DNA from: Hydrogenophilales bacterium
GTDB taxonomy: Bacteria; Pseudomonadota; Gammaproteobacteria; Burkholderiales; Thiobacillaceae
Length of the DNA: 64,000 nt
Assembly: GCA_016703155.1 (NCBI GenBank)
Contig: JADJCP010000001.1
Coordinates: 310,001-374,000 of the forward strand
Direction of reading: 5' to 3'
This document shows positions 9,256 to 17,320 of the stretch, in pieces; the first letter of the stretch is position 1, and every line of letters starts with the position of its first letter. Position numbers and translations under genes: made by a program. A model generated the notes under the pieces. The model was not told the DNA's origin, did no database searches, and saw only the letters and a list, made by a program, of their open reading frames with translations.

Positions 9256-9993
9256 ATGCGTACATCTGTATACAGCAAGATTGCCCTTTTCCTGGCCAGC
9301 CTGCTCTCTTTGCCTGCGCTCGCTCAGCAGGCCAATCCCTATATGCAATACTTCCCGGTGCCGGTCATGCCCGCCCTGCCGGCATTTACCGGCCTGCCCG
9401 ACCTGCGTGGCGTCCCCATCCCCCTGATCGGCACCCTGGCACCGGCGCCGACCAAGCCCTACACCATGCGTCCGACCATCCCCCCCGAGGTCAAGCGGCA
9501 GATGATGCAGATGATGATGCCCATGATGACCAACATGATGCGCATGTCGATGCCCGATGCCATGAACTGGATGGCGCACAAGATCAAGGCCAAGCCAGGT
9601 CTGAAATTCGAGGATGTGCTGGAATCGATGAACCTGCGCGCCAACCAGCTCAACTTCAAGCATGTCGGCGAGAACCTGATGTACAAGGATTTCCGCGCCG
9701 TGCTGGGCGACATGGATGCACCGCGCATCGAGGTACACAGCTACTGCGACATCGCCGTGGGACGGGAATTGCTCAAGATCAGCCCGGAATTCGTCGTATT
9801 CCTGCCCTGCCGCATCGTCGTCATGGAAGACGGCAACAAGGAACTCTGGGTGCTGATGCTCGACTGGAACATGGATTGGGTGCAAGGCTACGTCGGCCAG
9901 CTAGGTATCACCCCTGAGCTTGCCAAAGGCGCCATCGAACTGCGCGACAAGATGGACAGCATCATGCGGGCCGGCGCCAACGGCGACCTGTGA
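9256..9993 (+). CDS. Exported DUF302 protein with a methionine-rich segment
   Basis: A protein of 245 aa; function unknown. ATG 9256 follows a good Shine-Dalgarno (GAGGAG). Residues 1-24 form a signal peptide ending in LPALAQQ, so the mature protein should be periplasmic. The C-terminal half (about residues 145-215) matches DUF302, with VHSYCDIAVGRELLK and VFLPCRIVVMED. Before it lies a Met-rich stretch at about residues 77-105 (RQMMQMMMPMMTNMMRMSMP), with 12 Met in 20 residues. Such clusters bind Cu(I) in other periplasmic proteins, so metal or redox binding is a possible role, but this is inference. It stands alone between relA and thiO. Confidence 0.8.
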   Translation: MRTSVYSKIALFLASLLSLPALAQQANPYMQYFPVPVMPALPAFTGLPDLRGVPIPLIGTLAPAPTKPYTMRPTIPPEVKRQMMQMMMPMMTNMMRMSMPDAMNWMAHKIKAKPGLKFEDVLESMNLRANQLNFKHVGENLMYKDFRAVLGDMDAPRIEVHSYCDIAVGRELLKISPEFVVFLPCRIVVMEDGNKELWVLMLDWNMDWVQGYVGQLGITPELAKGAIELRDKMDSIMRAGANGDL

Positions 9994-10011
9994 GCCAAGC
10001 ACGGCTAACTC

Positions 10012-11082
10012 TTGGCTAAACATGTCCTGATCGTCGGTGGCGGCATCGCCGGCCTGGCGAGCGCCTGGGAGCTGGCGCGCAATGGCCTGCGCGTGAGCCT
10101 ATTGGAGCGCCAGCAATCCGGCCAGGAATCGTCCTGGGCCGGCGCCGGCATCCTCAGTGCCCTGTTGCCTTGGGACTATGGCCGACCGGTCAATCGCCTG
10201 ATTCAAACCAGCCTGGCACAATTCCCGATGTGGATCGCGGCCTTGCGGCAGGTCGCGCGGACAGATCCGGAATATCGGCCAACCGGCATGCTGGTGTTGC
10301 CGCCATTCGATGCCCAGGCCGCCGACCGCTGGCTCAACGACAGAGCGCTGGGTCTGGACAGCTTACCCGCCGCCGTTGCCGCACGCGTTCCCGCCGCCGC
10401 CACGGGCCTCTGGCTGTCGCATGTCGCCCAGGTGCGCAATCCGCGCATCCTGCGTGCTCTGCGCGAAGCCTGCGAATCAGCAGGCGTGGTCATCCACGAG
10501 ATGAGCCAGGTCACCGGCCTGAAGACCGCCGGCGAGCGGGTAAGCGGGGTCATGACCGATGAACGCCTCTGGCAGGCCGACGACTACCTGCTCACCGCGG
10601 GCGCCTGGAGCGCCCAACTCTTGGGCAGCCTGTCGCCGAACCTGCCAGTCCGCCCCGTGCGCGGCCAGATGCTCTTGTATCAGACCGCGCCAGGCACCTT
10701 GCCTTGCATCGTCTATCGCGATGGCGGTTACCTCGTACCCCGGGCCGATGGCCTGATTCTGGCTGGCAGTACCATTGAGGACGTCGGTTTCGACAAGGCC
10801 ATCACGGATGTCGCGGAACAGGAAATCCGGCAATTCACAACCGACATCCTGCCTGTTCTGGCCGGTCTCGAACCGGTACGACACTGGTCCGGGCTGCGGC
10901 CGGGCACCCCGGAGAATATCCCGATCATTGCCCGGCACCCCGGCTTGACCAACCTGTACCTGAACACCGGCCACTTCCGCTATGGCGTCACCATGGCCCC
11001 AGCCAGCGCCACCCTGATTGCCGATTTGATCCTGGCACGCTCCCCGAGCATCGACCCGTCGCCATATTCCTGGCCGGACTGA
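10012..11082 (+). CDS. thiO: FAD-dependent glycine oxidase ThiO
   Basis: ThiO oxidises glycine to iminoglycine for the thiazole ring of thiamine. The 356-aa protein opens with a Rossmann dinucleotide-binding motif (VLIVGGGIAGLASAWELA). A DAO-family segment follows (SSWAGAGILSALLPWDYG), and the C-terminal FAD signature is HWSGLRPGTPENIPII with TGHFRYGVTMAP. The start is TTG at 10012, 18 bases after the DUF302 stop. No other thiamine genes are nearby, so the specific substrate rests on family resemblance; a related D-amino-acid dehydrogenase cannot be excluded. Confidence 0.85.
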   Translation: MAKHVLIVGGGIAGLASAWELARNGLRVSLLERQQSGQESSWAGAGILSALLPWDYGRPVNRLIQTSLAQFPMWIAALRQVARTDPEYRPTGMLVLPPFDAQAADRWLNDRALGLDSLPAAVAARVPAAATGLWLSHVAQVRNPRILRALREACESAGVVIHEMSQVTGLKTAGERVSGVMTDERLWQADDYLLTAGAWSAQLLGSLSPNLPVRPVRGQMLLYQTAPGTLPCIVYRDGGYLVPRADGLILAGSTIEDVGFDKAITDVAEQEIRQFTTDILPVLAGLEPVRHWSGLRPGTPENIPIIARHPGLTNLYLNTGHFRYGVTMAPASATLIADLILARSPSIDPSPYSWPD

Positions 11083-11104
11083 CCCATTAACGTCATCCTT
11101 TTGC

Positions 11105-11110
11105 TATAAT
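11105..11110 (+). promoter_or_regulatory. -10 element of the tRNA-Thr promoter
   Basis: A perfect TATAAT lies 9 bases before the mature tRNA 5' end, followed by a GC-rich stretch (CCGCGCCGCG) like the discriminator of stringently controlled stable-RNA promoters. The -35 region is not convincing. Confidence 0.5.
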
Positions 11111-11119
11111 CCGCGCCGC

Positions 11120-11195
11120 GCCGGTGTAGCTCAGTTGGTAGAGCAGCGCATTCGTAATGCGAAGGTCGAGGGTTCGACTCCTTTCACCGGCACCA
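11120..11195 (+). tRNA. tRNA-Thr (anticodon CGU)
   Basis: A 76-nt cloverleaf with a paired acceptor stem (GCCGGTG with CACCGGC) and an encoded CCA end. The D-arm is GCTCAGTTGGTAGAGC, the T-arm contains GGTTCGACTCC, and the anticodon loop TTCGTAA places CGT at 34-36. The sequence closely resembles E. coli thrW. Most of it lies inside the 5' extension of the ispB frame, which argues against using the far upstream starts of that frame. Confidence 0.96.
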
Positions 11196-11296
11196 TATTC
11201 CTCCCCGGCCGAGGCAAACGTGATATCGCAGTCACATGCTCCTCGGCCAACGTCTTCGGTATTTTTGACCTTTATTCAACCGTTCTTCGCCCTCTC

Positions 11297-12265
11297 TTGA
11301 ACTTCGAGCAATTCAACGAACTCCTCCGCCCGGATATGGCAGAAGTCGATCGCGTCATTCGCGAACGGCTTCATTCCGATGTCGTGCTGGTACGTCAGGT
11401 CGCCGAATACATCATCAACAGTGGCGGCAAACGGCTACGTCCCGCCCTGGTCATCCTTTGCGCCAAAGCGCTCGGCTATACCGGCAAGCACCACCACGAT
11501 CTGGCTGCGACCGTCGAGTTCATCCACACCGCCACGCTGCTGCATGACGACGTTGTCGATGAGTCATCGCTGCGTCGCGGCCGCGACACTGCCAATGCAC
11601 TGTTCGGCAATGCCGCCAGCGTACTGGTTGGCGACTTCCTGTATTCGCGCGCTTTCCAGATGATGGTCGCGGTGCACAACATGCACGTCATGGAAATCCT
11701 CGCCGAAGCGACCAACGTCATTGCCGAGGGCGAAGTCCTGCAACTGATGAACTGCCACGACCCGGACATCAGCGAAGACGCCTATCTGCGGGTCATCCGC
11801 TACAAGACGGCAAAACTCTTCGAAGCCTCAGGTCGCTTGGGCGCCGTGATCGCCGCCGCCGGTAGCGATATGGAGCGTTCGCTTGGCCTGTACGGCATGC
11901 ACCTCGGCACCGCCTTCCAGTTGATCGACGACGTACTCGACTACTCCGGCGACAAGGAGCAGACCGGCAAGAACGTCGGCGATGACCTTGCCGAAGGCAA
12001 GCCCACCCTGCCCCTGCTCTACGTCATGCGACACGGCACACCCGACCAGGCGCAGCAAGTCCGCCAGGCCATCGAGCAAGGTGATATCCGCAACTTCCAG
12101 GCCATTCTGACCGCGATCCAAACCACTGGCGCCCTGGAATACACACGGGAATGCGCGCGCAAGGAAGCGGCCATGGCAATCGAAGCAATCAGTACGTTGC
12201 CGGATGGCATTTATCGAGAGGCTTTGGTAGAATTGTGCGGAGTCGCAGTTGATCGCGACCACTAA
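11297..12265 (+). CDS. ispB: Octaprenyl/polyprenyl diphosphate synthase IspB
   Basis: A trans-polyprenyl synthase that makes the side chain of ubiquinone/menaquinone. The first Asp-rich motif is LLHDDVVDES (DDxxD), the second LIDDVLDYSGD; FNELLRPDMAEVDRVI aligns with the normal IspB N-terminus. I chose TTG 11297 (322 aa) because it matches the E. coli N-terminus and avoids the tRNA-Thr gene that the longer frame would cross; no clear Shine-Dalgarno is seen, so the start is moderate. In many gammaproteobacteria ispB lies near rplU-rpmA, absent here. Chain length cannot be read from the sequence. Confidence 0.93.
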   Translation: MNFEQFNELLRPDMAEVDRVIRERLHSDVVLVRQVAEYIINSGGKRLRPALVILCAKALGYTGKHHHDLAATVEFIHTATLLHDDVVDESSLRRGRDTANALFGNAASVLVGDFLYSRAFQMMVAVHNMHVMEILAEATNVIAEGEVLQLMNCHDPDISEDAYLRVIRYKTAKLFEASGRLGAVIAAAGSDMERSLGLYGMHLGTAFQLIDDVLDYSGDKEQTGKNVGDDLAEGKPTLPLLYVMRHGTPDQAQQVRQAIEQGDIRNFQAILTAIQTTGALEYTRECARKEAAMAIEAISTLPDGIYREALVELCGVAVDRDH

Positions 12266-12272
12266 TCGCTAA

Positions 12273-12308
12273 CGATCAATTCGGGGTGTAGCTTAGCCTG
12301 GTAGAGCG
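12273..12308 (+). repeat. Left arm of a perfect 36-bp inverted repeat (tRNA-Pro 5' half)
   Basis: Nine bases before the tRNA plus its first 27 bases. The exact reverse complement lies at 12534-12569, inside the element. See the partner entry. Confidence 0.9.
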
Positions 12309-12358
12309 CCACGTTCGGGACGTGGAGGCCGGAGGTTCGAATCCTCTCACCCCGACCA
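12282..12358 (+). tRNA. tRNA-Pro (anticodon CGG), integration site
   Basis: A 77-nt cloverleaf with a paired acceptor stem (CGGGGTG with CACCCCG) and encoded CCA. The anticodon stem-loop is CCACG-TTCGGGA-CGTGG, giving CGG. The T-arm is GGAGGTTCGAATCCTC. The 3' part from the anticodon stem on is repeated exactly at 22853, so this gene is the attachment site of the downstream element and stays complete at the left end. Confidence 0.97.
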
Positions 12359-12391
12359 GATTTCCTGATTGAATCCAGTTGGTTACAGCAA
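12311..12391 (+). repeat. attL: 81-bp direct repeat covering the 3' part of tRNA-Pro
   Basis: Starts in the anticodon stem of tRNA-Pro (ACGTTCGGGACGTGG) and runs past the CCA end for about 33 bases. Every base equals 22853-22933. The similarity then continues, imperfectly, for about another 180 bases at both sites. Confidence 0.95.
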
Positions 12392-12867
12392 AACTGGATT
12401 TTTATCACTCAAGCTAGATACGGTGTTTGTCACACTCGGTTGTGACACCACTGTGACATCGGATCAGCCCATCTGATCCACATTCATTCTATACGATTCT
12501 CTCCGGCCCCGTCGCACCTTGCAGGTGCTCCTCCGCTCTACCAGGCTAAGCTACACCCCGAATTGATCGCCTGGAATAACACACATAGAGAGGGGGGTGG
12601 GGGGAAACTTTGCTAGTTCTTTTTATGAAAACTAACCGCTTCAGTCGGTGCAATAACTTTTTAGAAATATCTGATATGAATCGCCAGCTTACCATGTTTG
12701 GGTAGGGAGGTGCGGCATGAATTCGACTTAAGCTGTTGTTCTATAAGGGTGTTTTATGCATCACCCTCTTAGACGGACCAGTAATGAATAATATAGATAT
12801 AACTACTCCCTAATATATATACCCATAATATCTTATTAATAGCTATTAACAATAGTTTTAGTCAAGT
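12392..12867. other. Non-coding left end of the element
   Basis: No gene is supported in this stretch. It holds a hairpin at about 12463-12481 (GGATCAG with CTGATCC), paired TGTGACA words that could be integrase arm sites, the inverted tRNA copy (12534-12569), a G-rich run near 12590-12610, and AT-rich sequence with a short inverted repeat AGGGTG...CACCCT near 12750. The first 180 bases resemble 22934-23100. From 12600 onward the base composition drops to the AT-rich level of the cargo. Confidence 0.6.
12534..12569 (-). repeat. Right arm of the 36-bp inverted repeat: inverted tRNA-Pro 5' half
   Basis: The exact reverse complement of 12273-12308, including leader bases CGATCAATT in front of the tRNA. 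Read on the minus strand it begins like tRNA-Pro (acceptor and D-arm) but then diverges: a GCACC/GGTGC stem-loop stands where the anticodon arm should be, and no proper T-arm follows. It is therefore a degenerate tRNA-like copy. A worn version lies at 23076-23100 after attR. Confidence 0.85.
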
Positions 12868-14325
12868 TTAATTGATACCCCATAAATACCTATACTTAGA
12901 ATAATTATTTCCATAGAGCTCTTCATATATTTCTGCAAGACTCTCCTCAACAAACATATTCGCATTATTATTTTTTTTACTATTCAATTCATATATATTA
13001 TCCTTAGTTTTATGCTTTGCTTTAATACCAAACTGCTCAACAAAGACATTTTCCATAACTTGTTTCAACTCATCTTCATAAGAATTTCTAACTATGAAGC
13101 TATCATGTACAGGCAAGACAATTGCTCCAAGATCTTTCATTCGAAGCATGACTTGCTCCGCGACAAGTGAATCTCTATATTGTAAATATGTTCCTATCCC
13201 GGAATGGAAATGATGAGCAATCTGATTATGATATACCTCTAATGACTCAACAATTGCATCTGCTTCAGGCACTTTCTTGAAAGAACATGCCTTAACTGTT
13301 GATTTCCTGTTTTTAGCATTAATCATTATTAAAAATACCTGTTTCAAAATATCCCTTTCATAAGGGCATCCATCCCAGTTATATGCGTCATCAGGAGGAA
13401 TTAAACCATCCAGGGCATACAAGATACGTAAGTGATGAGCGGAATAATCCACTTCAACAGTATTTTTGTGATTAATCTCTATGTACTTTCGGTATTCCTT
13501 GGGAAGACCAATCCACCAACCTCCATAGAATCTACCACCATGCTCGAAGTCACCATTGAACACCCTGACAAGTGACTTTCTACTGAAATCTATATGCTCG
13601 CTATCTTCATTTTCTTTTCCTGACAGAATTTGTTCCAAAGCAACAAATTGTTTGTCTGTAACATGTAACGTGATACGTGCTTTAGCAATATGATTATTGA
13701 GGATCTGGAGATTTTTACGCATCGTGATCGTCTCGTTGGTGTCTTCGTATTCGACAGGATGCTTGTTATCATCACGAAGTATAATCGTTTCTCTTTCGGC
13801 CGCTGGATTATCAACAATTACCTTCAACATACCCGCTTCGTTAATTATATTATTCAAACCAATATCAGGCGATTCAATTAGTTCTAATAACTTGCTAGTC
13901 GCTCTTATGCGTGTCCGGAATCCTGGCCTTCCATCATGGGGATGAAACCCAAGATGCTGCTCGATATAACCGAGTTCGGTAAGATCATCGATTAGCGGTA
14001 TAAGATAGTCGTAAGTTAAAAATATTTTTCTATAACGAGATTTTTTTTGATAGTCAGGCTTATGCTTTGATATACCTCGCCAAGGATTTGGGCACTTGCT
14101 TGCCACATATAAATCAAGGATCAGAACTCTAAGATGTTTTTTTACAGCTTGTTGGCCAGTGTTACGTGCCAATGGGTTAATATTCTTTCTATGTCTAAGA
14201 ATCTCAGTATTAAGATCAGAGACGATGCGACCGACTTCTGGGTACTCTGACCACTTGTGTACGTCGAACTGCCCGGCAGATGCCAGCAATTGTGCGAACT
14301 CTGCATTAGCTATAGGCAAAAACAT
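12868..14325 (-). CDS. Winged-helix plus polymerase-A-like palm protein (unknown, possible replication protein)
   Basis: I do not recognise a named family. The 485-aa protein starts at ATG 14325, preceded by GGAAG; a start five codons upstream is possible. Residues about 105-145 look like a winged helix with a basic wing (LTELGYIEQHLGFHPHDGRP, then FRTRIRAT). The C-terminal half carries three motifs in the order seen in family-A DNA polymerases and T7-like RNA polymerases: VEVDYSAHHLRILYA (motif A-like, about 290-304), YERDILKQVFLIMINA (motif B-like with Arg and Lys four apart, about 322-337) and LPVHDSFIV (motif C-like, about 404-412). A conserved-looking FYGGWW precedes motif A. No exonuclease domain is visible. 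A role in copying the element is plausible but is inference. AT-rich codon use marks it as foreign. Confidence 0.6.
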   Translation of the reverse strand: MFLPIANAEFAQLLASAGQFDVHKWSEYPEVGRIVSDLNTEILRHRKNINPLARNTGQQAVKKHLRVLILDLYVASKCPNPWRGISKHKPDYQKKSRYRKIFLTYDYLIPLIDDLTELGYIEQHLGFHPHDGRPGFRTRIRATSKLLELIESPDIGLNNIINEAGMLKVIVDNPAAERETIILRDDNKHPVEYEDTNETITMRKNLQILNNHIAKARITLHVTDKQFVALEQILSGKENEDSEHIDFSRKSLVRVFNGDFEHGGRFYGGWWIGLPKEYRKYIEINHKNTVEVDYSAHHLRILYALDGLIPPDDAYNWDGCPYERDILKQVFLIMINAKNRKSTVKACSFKKVPEADAIVESLEVYHNQIAHHFHSGIGTYLQYRDSLVAEQVMLRMKDLGAIVLPVHDSFIVRNSYEDELKQVMENVFVEQFGIKAKHKTKDNIYELNSKKNNNANMFVEESLAEIYEELYGNNYSKYRYLWGIN

Positions 14326-14520
14326 CGACACTTCCTTCATATCGAATCATTGAAAACAAACAATGGTAAATAACTTTTACACACATCTCAAACACCATAT
14401 AAGTGTTTATCAAGCGTTTACGCTCAAACAAGGCAATGAGAAAAGTAATACATCCAATCATTCATACATATAATAATGAACCCTGAAAAGACACAATATT
14501 TAAGAATGATAAAATGCATT

Positions 14521-14539
14521 GCGTCTGAATGCCAGACGC
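14521..14539. terminator. Hairpin between two cargo genes
   Basis: A perfect inverted repeat GCGTCTG-AATGC-CAGACGC in the 257-base gap between the membrane protein gene and the polymerase-like gene. It lies just after the membrane protein stop (minus strand) and is followed by AT-rich sequence but not by a clear T run. It may end or weaken transcription, separating the polymerase-like gene from the upstream cluster. Confidence 0.4.
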
Positions 14540-14582
14540 GCCGCTTACACTTCACAATATATTACAACATTAACAAAAGCCA

Positions 14583-15104
14583 TTAGTTAAATTTCCTCCT
14601 AAATTCATTTAACATATCCTCATAGTCTGTTGTATATTTTGGCAACGGTAGTCCAATAATAATTTGTTGGCTCAATGAAAATACAGCCGATAATTTATAA
14701 AACAACATTTCTCTCTCTTCATCGTTCCCAACTGATAGCTTGATGACATAGCCACGCAACAGAGCACATGTACTTTCATATGCAAAGTATTTCCAAGCTG
14801 CAGCGCCATTAACCCTACAGATACCATAATATACTGCAATCATAATCATCAAAAATATAAATGTATCAATACTATTATAGTAAAGAAGTATCCCATACAA
14901 TATTGTTAGCACCCATGAGTATAATTTGTGATATCCAGAACCAGGCAAGTCATGAATAGAAATACCAAGCATACCATCAGTACCATATAAGTTAATTCTT
15001 TGTATGGCATATCCCCGTGATTCCTCTTTTCCTGACAAAAAACCTGCCACCCCTGAAACAATCACGGCAAATGCATTAACAAGCACGCCTGCAGAATCAA
15101 TCAT
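14583..15104 (-). CDS. Hypothetical membrane protein of the element
   Basis: A 173-aa protein of no recognised family. ATG 15104 has a strong Shine-Dalgarno (GGAGGGG) seven bases upstream. Three hydrophobic stretches are seen: about residues 4-24 (VLVNAFAVIVSGVAGFLSG), 63-78 (WVLTILYGILLYY) and 82-97 (IFLMIMIAVYYGI). The rest is soluble, with charged sequence (KLSVGNDEEREM) toward the C-terminus. It is 62 bases downstream of the GYF_2-RDD gene on the same strand, so probably in the same transcript. Composition is AT-rich like its neighbours. Confidence 0.65.
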   Translation of the reverse strand: MIDSAGVLVNAFAVIVSGVAGFLSGKEESRGYAIQRINLYGTDGMLGISIHDLPGSGYHKLYSWVLTILYGILLYYNSIDTFIFLMIMIAVYYGICRVNGAAAWKYFAYESTCALLRGYVIKLSVGNDEEREMLFYKLSAVFSLSQQIIIGLPLPKYTTDYEDMLNEFRRKFN

Positions 15105-15166
15105 GAATCACCCCTCCGGCAGGTTTGAAATTACCCATCAGCGAGTATTTTCACTAGATGGTTAAA

Positions 15167-15989
15167 TCAGTGATACAACCCAATTCGCTTTAACAACATT
15201 ATGCCCACAATTAATGAGAGATAGGCCATACCGAAACCTATAACTTGCACCCATCCAATAGGTTTGGCCCTCAAATTATAACCTCCTGACTCATCATAAC
15301 TTGCTTGTTTCCCATCAGCAATTCTTACTGACTGGTTAATCATGCTGAAAAATGAAATAACAGGAACACCACAGGCCATCCCCTTCGCCCACATTGAAAA
15401 ATTGCGACCAAGATACTGACTATAACTTAGTATTGATTCGCCACGTAACTCCACTTTCAACCCTAACATTGCTTTTCCAGGTGTATTGCCAAATAGCTGG
15501 TGTATTGACGCATCCAGAACCAGTGCGACGGGAATGCACATAATCTCAAATAAATAATCTGCTCCTGGGCTAATAAACCACTTAACAAAAACCGAAGAAT
15601 AAAGGGCCAATATAAAAGCCAAGATGAAAGATACAAGCGCCACTTCCCACATAATATCGAATGAGCGTGCGAAGAAAACGTGAAAGGCGGTAGGCCAGTG
15701 GTTGTGATAGAAGGGCGTTACTATATTTTATGGTAATATCAGGAATACGCTGAGATGTGATGACGGTAGGAGTTATGGTGTCACGTTTTTTTAGTGGTAA
15801 TGGCGGCGGCACGACCTTAAACGCTTGTAGTTCCATAATTTCACCGAGTGGAAGCCATGTGTCCATACCAATTTTCCAGAGCAGGGTTTTGGAGACTATG
15901 ATTCCACGCTGAATAAGTCGAATAATGTCTCTTTGTGCAAGTGGACCTGTTTGCTTGCCATTGCTTTCATACCACCAAGTAGTCATCAT
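15167..15989 (-). pseudogene. GYF_2-RDD membrane protein, split by a frameshift
   Basis: The N-terminal frame (15989-15582) has a GYF_2/DUF4339 domain (WWYESNGKQTGPLAQ, then LLWKIGMDTWLPLGE) and a Pro-rich linker (VVPPPLPLKK). The second frame (down to 15167) has an RDD domain with FHVFFARSFDIMWE, HQLFGNTPGKAMLGLKV and two to three membrane helices. GYF_2 followed by RDD in one chain is a common arrangement. The RDD opening, including its Arg and Asp, is only readable upstream of the second frame's first ATG, so the two halves belong together with one extra base at about 15690-15710. RDD proteins are inner-membrane proteins of mostly unknown role; some act in ion transport. It sits between the protease and the membrane protein genes. 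Confidence 0.75.
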
Positions 15990-16177
15990 TGCTTACCTAT
16001 TAAATCATAAGTTCATTTGCGAGTTTTCCCGCTAAGCCGACCATATGCCACCTATTATCATAAAACTAGAAAGTCATGGTCATTCAGCACCGCATAACCA
16101 AATAACTTTTTCCCCCTTATTTATAAACCTTGGAGTCGAATGAATACTGAAGCCAAGTTAGATTATAAGATTACACT

Positions 16178-17320
16178 TTATTGAGTCTGGCGAAAATTCA
16201 ATATGATTCCATCAATGAACACCATGGAGTTCTTACCAGGGGGAAGTGGAAGCGGTGATGCAGAAATGATCGCCCTTTCCATAGCCTGATCATATGCATT
16301 TATACCACTGGATTTTAATAGACGAGTCTTTGTAACCGTTCCATTATCAGCAACATACACACGAAAAACAGATTGGGGGGGTGATTTACCCGCCAATTTT
16401 GGAGGAAATCTTATTAGACCAAGAATTTTTATTTTAATTCTTTCAATATAATCAATACGCTTATTGTTTTCATCATCCGTTAACACCATACTTACGCTTT
16501 GATCTGAAATTATATCGATAGGCTCTAAAACAAATGTGTTGTTGGATGCAGGGGCAGGTGATGCAGGGGCAGGGCCGGCCGGTGCTGGACCGATCTCCGG
16601 TGGCCCGACAATTGCGGCCGGAGAAGATGCTTCACTATTCACAATCGGTTTGGCGTAAGCCACCCACTCCACGGGAACTGCAAAATTAAGATTTTGACCT
16701 CGTTTATGCATAAGTGTGGTAAACCCTAGAAGGCGGCCATTGGTGTCAAACAAACCTCCTCCGCTGGAACCAGATGAGATCGGCGCTGATGTTTGAATGA
16801 GCATATCTCTGATTCCTGACACTAGCCCTTCAGAAAATGTTAGTTCTAATCCTTCTGGTGCACCTACTGCGTAAACCCGCTCCCCTATGCGAAGCTTTGT
16901 TGTATTACCAACGACGGCAGGGATACCAATAGGATTGGCTGGCTGAATAACACATATATCAAGGCTTTCATCTCCAGCTGCCAGGTATGCAAGGGAACTT
17001 TGCTTACCATTTTGCACGAGGATATAACGTGCACCTTCAACCACATGGCAATTCGTTCCAATATTCAGAGGCGACAGAACCACACCGCTTCCGAATGCGA
17101 GCTGTTCTATATTCTCGTCAAAAACTTTTACAACAACTATCGAATCCTTAACCTTATTGAAAATTTGGTCAGGGGAGAGTGCGTAAGCATTAGTGGCAAT
17201 ACCGCCAAGAGAAATCGCACACCACATTGCAACACGCATCATCAATTGAAATGTGCTTTGAGGCCGCTTAGTCTGACTATTTTTTATGCTTGGCTTCATA
17301 TTCAGCAAGTACATTATCAA
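16178..17320 (-). CDS. Exported trypsin-like serine protease with C-terminal TonB-like domain
   Basis: A 380-aa protein. A signal peptide lies at about residues 28-47 (MRVAMWCAISLGGIATNAYA). The protease domain has the full triad: His92 in TNCHVVEG, Asp121 in SLDICVIQ, and Ser186 in SSGSSGGGLFD. A Pro/Ala linker (PAPAGPAPASPAP) follows at about 245-260. The last 90 residues resemble a TonB C-terminal domain (VYVADNGTVTKTRLLKSSG, SPLPLPPG). Start choice is uncertain: TTG 17320 has AGGAG ten bases upstream, ATG 17299 and ATG 17242 are alternatives, the last leaving a standard signal peptide. It is not DegP, because no PDZ domain is seen. It lies just downstream of the FtsZ-like and small secreted genes and probably acts in the periplasm. 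Confidence 0.75.
   Translation of the reverse strand: MIMYLLNMKPSIKNSQTKRPQSTFQLMMRVAMWCAISLGGIATNAYALSPDQIFNKVKDSIVVVKVFDENIEQLAFGSGVVLSPLNIGTNCHVVEGARYILVQNGKQSSLAYLAAGDESLDICVIQPANPIGIPAVVGNTTKLRIGERVYAVGAPEGLELTFSEGLVSGIRDMLIQTSAPISSGSSGGGLFDTNGRLLGFTTLMHKRGQNLNFAVPVEWVAYAKPIVNSEASSPAAIVGPPEIGPAPAGPAPASPAPASNNTFVLEPIDIISDQSVSMVLTDDENNKRIDYIERIKIKILGLIRFPPKLAGKSPPQSVFRVYVADNGTVTKTRLLKSSGINAYDQAMERAIISASPLPLPPGKNSMVFIDGIILNFRQTQ

Noticed and set aside
11135..11296. 54-codon N-terminal extension of IspB
   Set aside because: It would overlap the tRNA-Thr gene, and the family N-terminus begins at 11297.
12868..14325. Reading the polymerase-like protein as a phage T7-type RNA polymerase
   Set aside because: Too short (about 485 aa), lacks the DGSCNGLQH-type motif A and the specificity loop; only the general palm pattern is supported.
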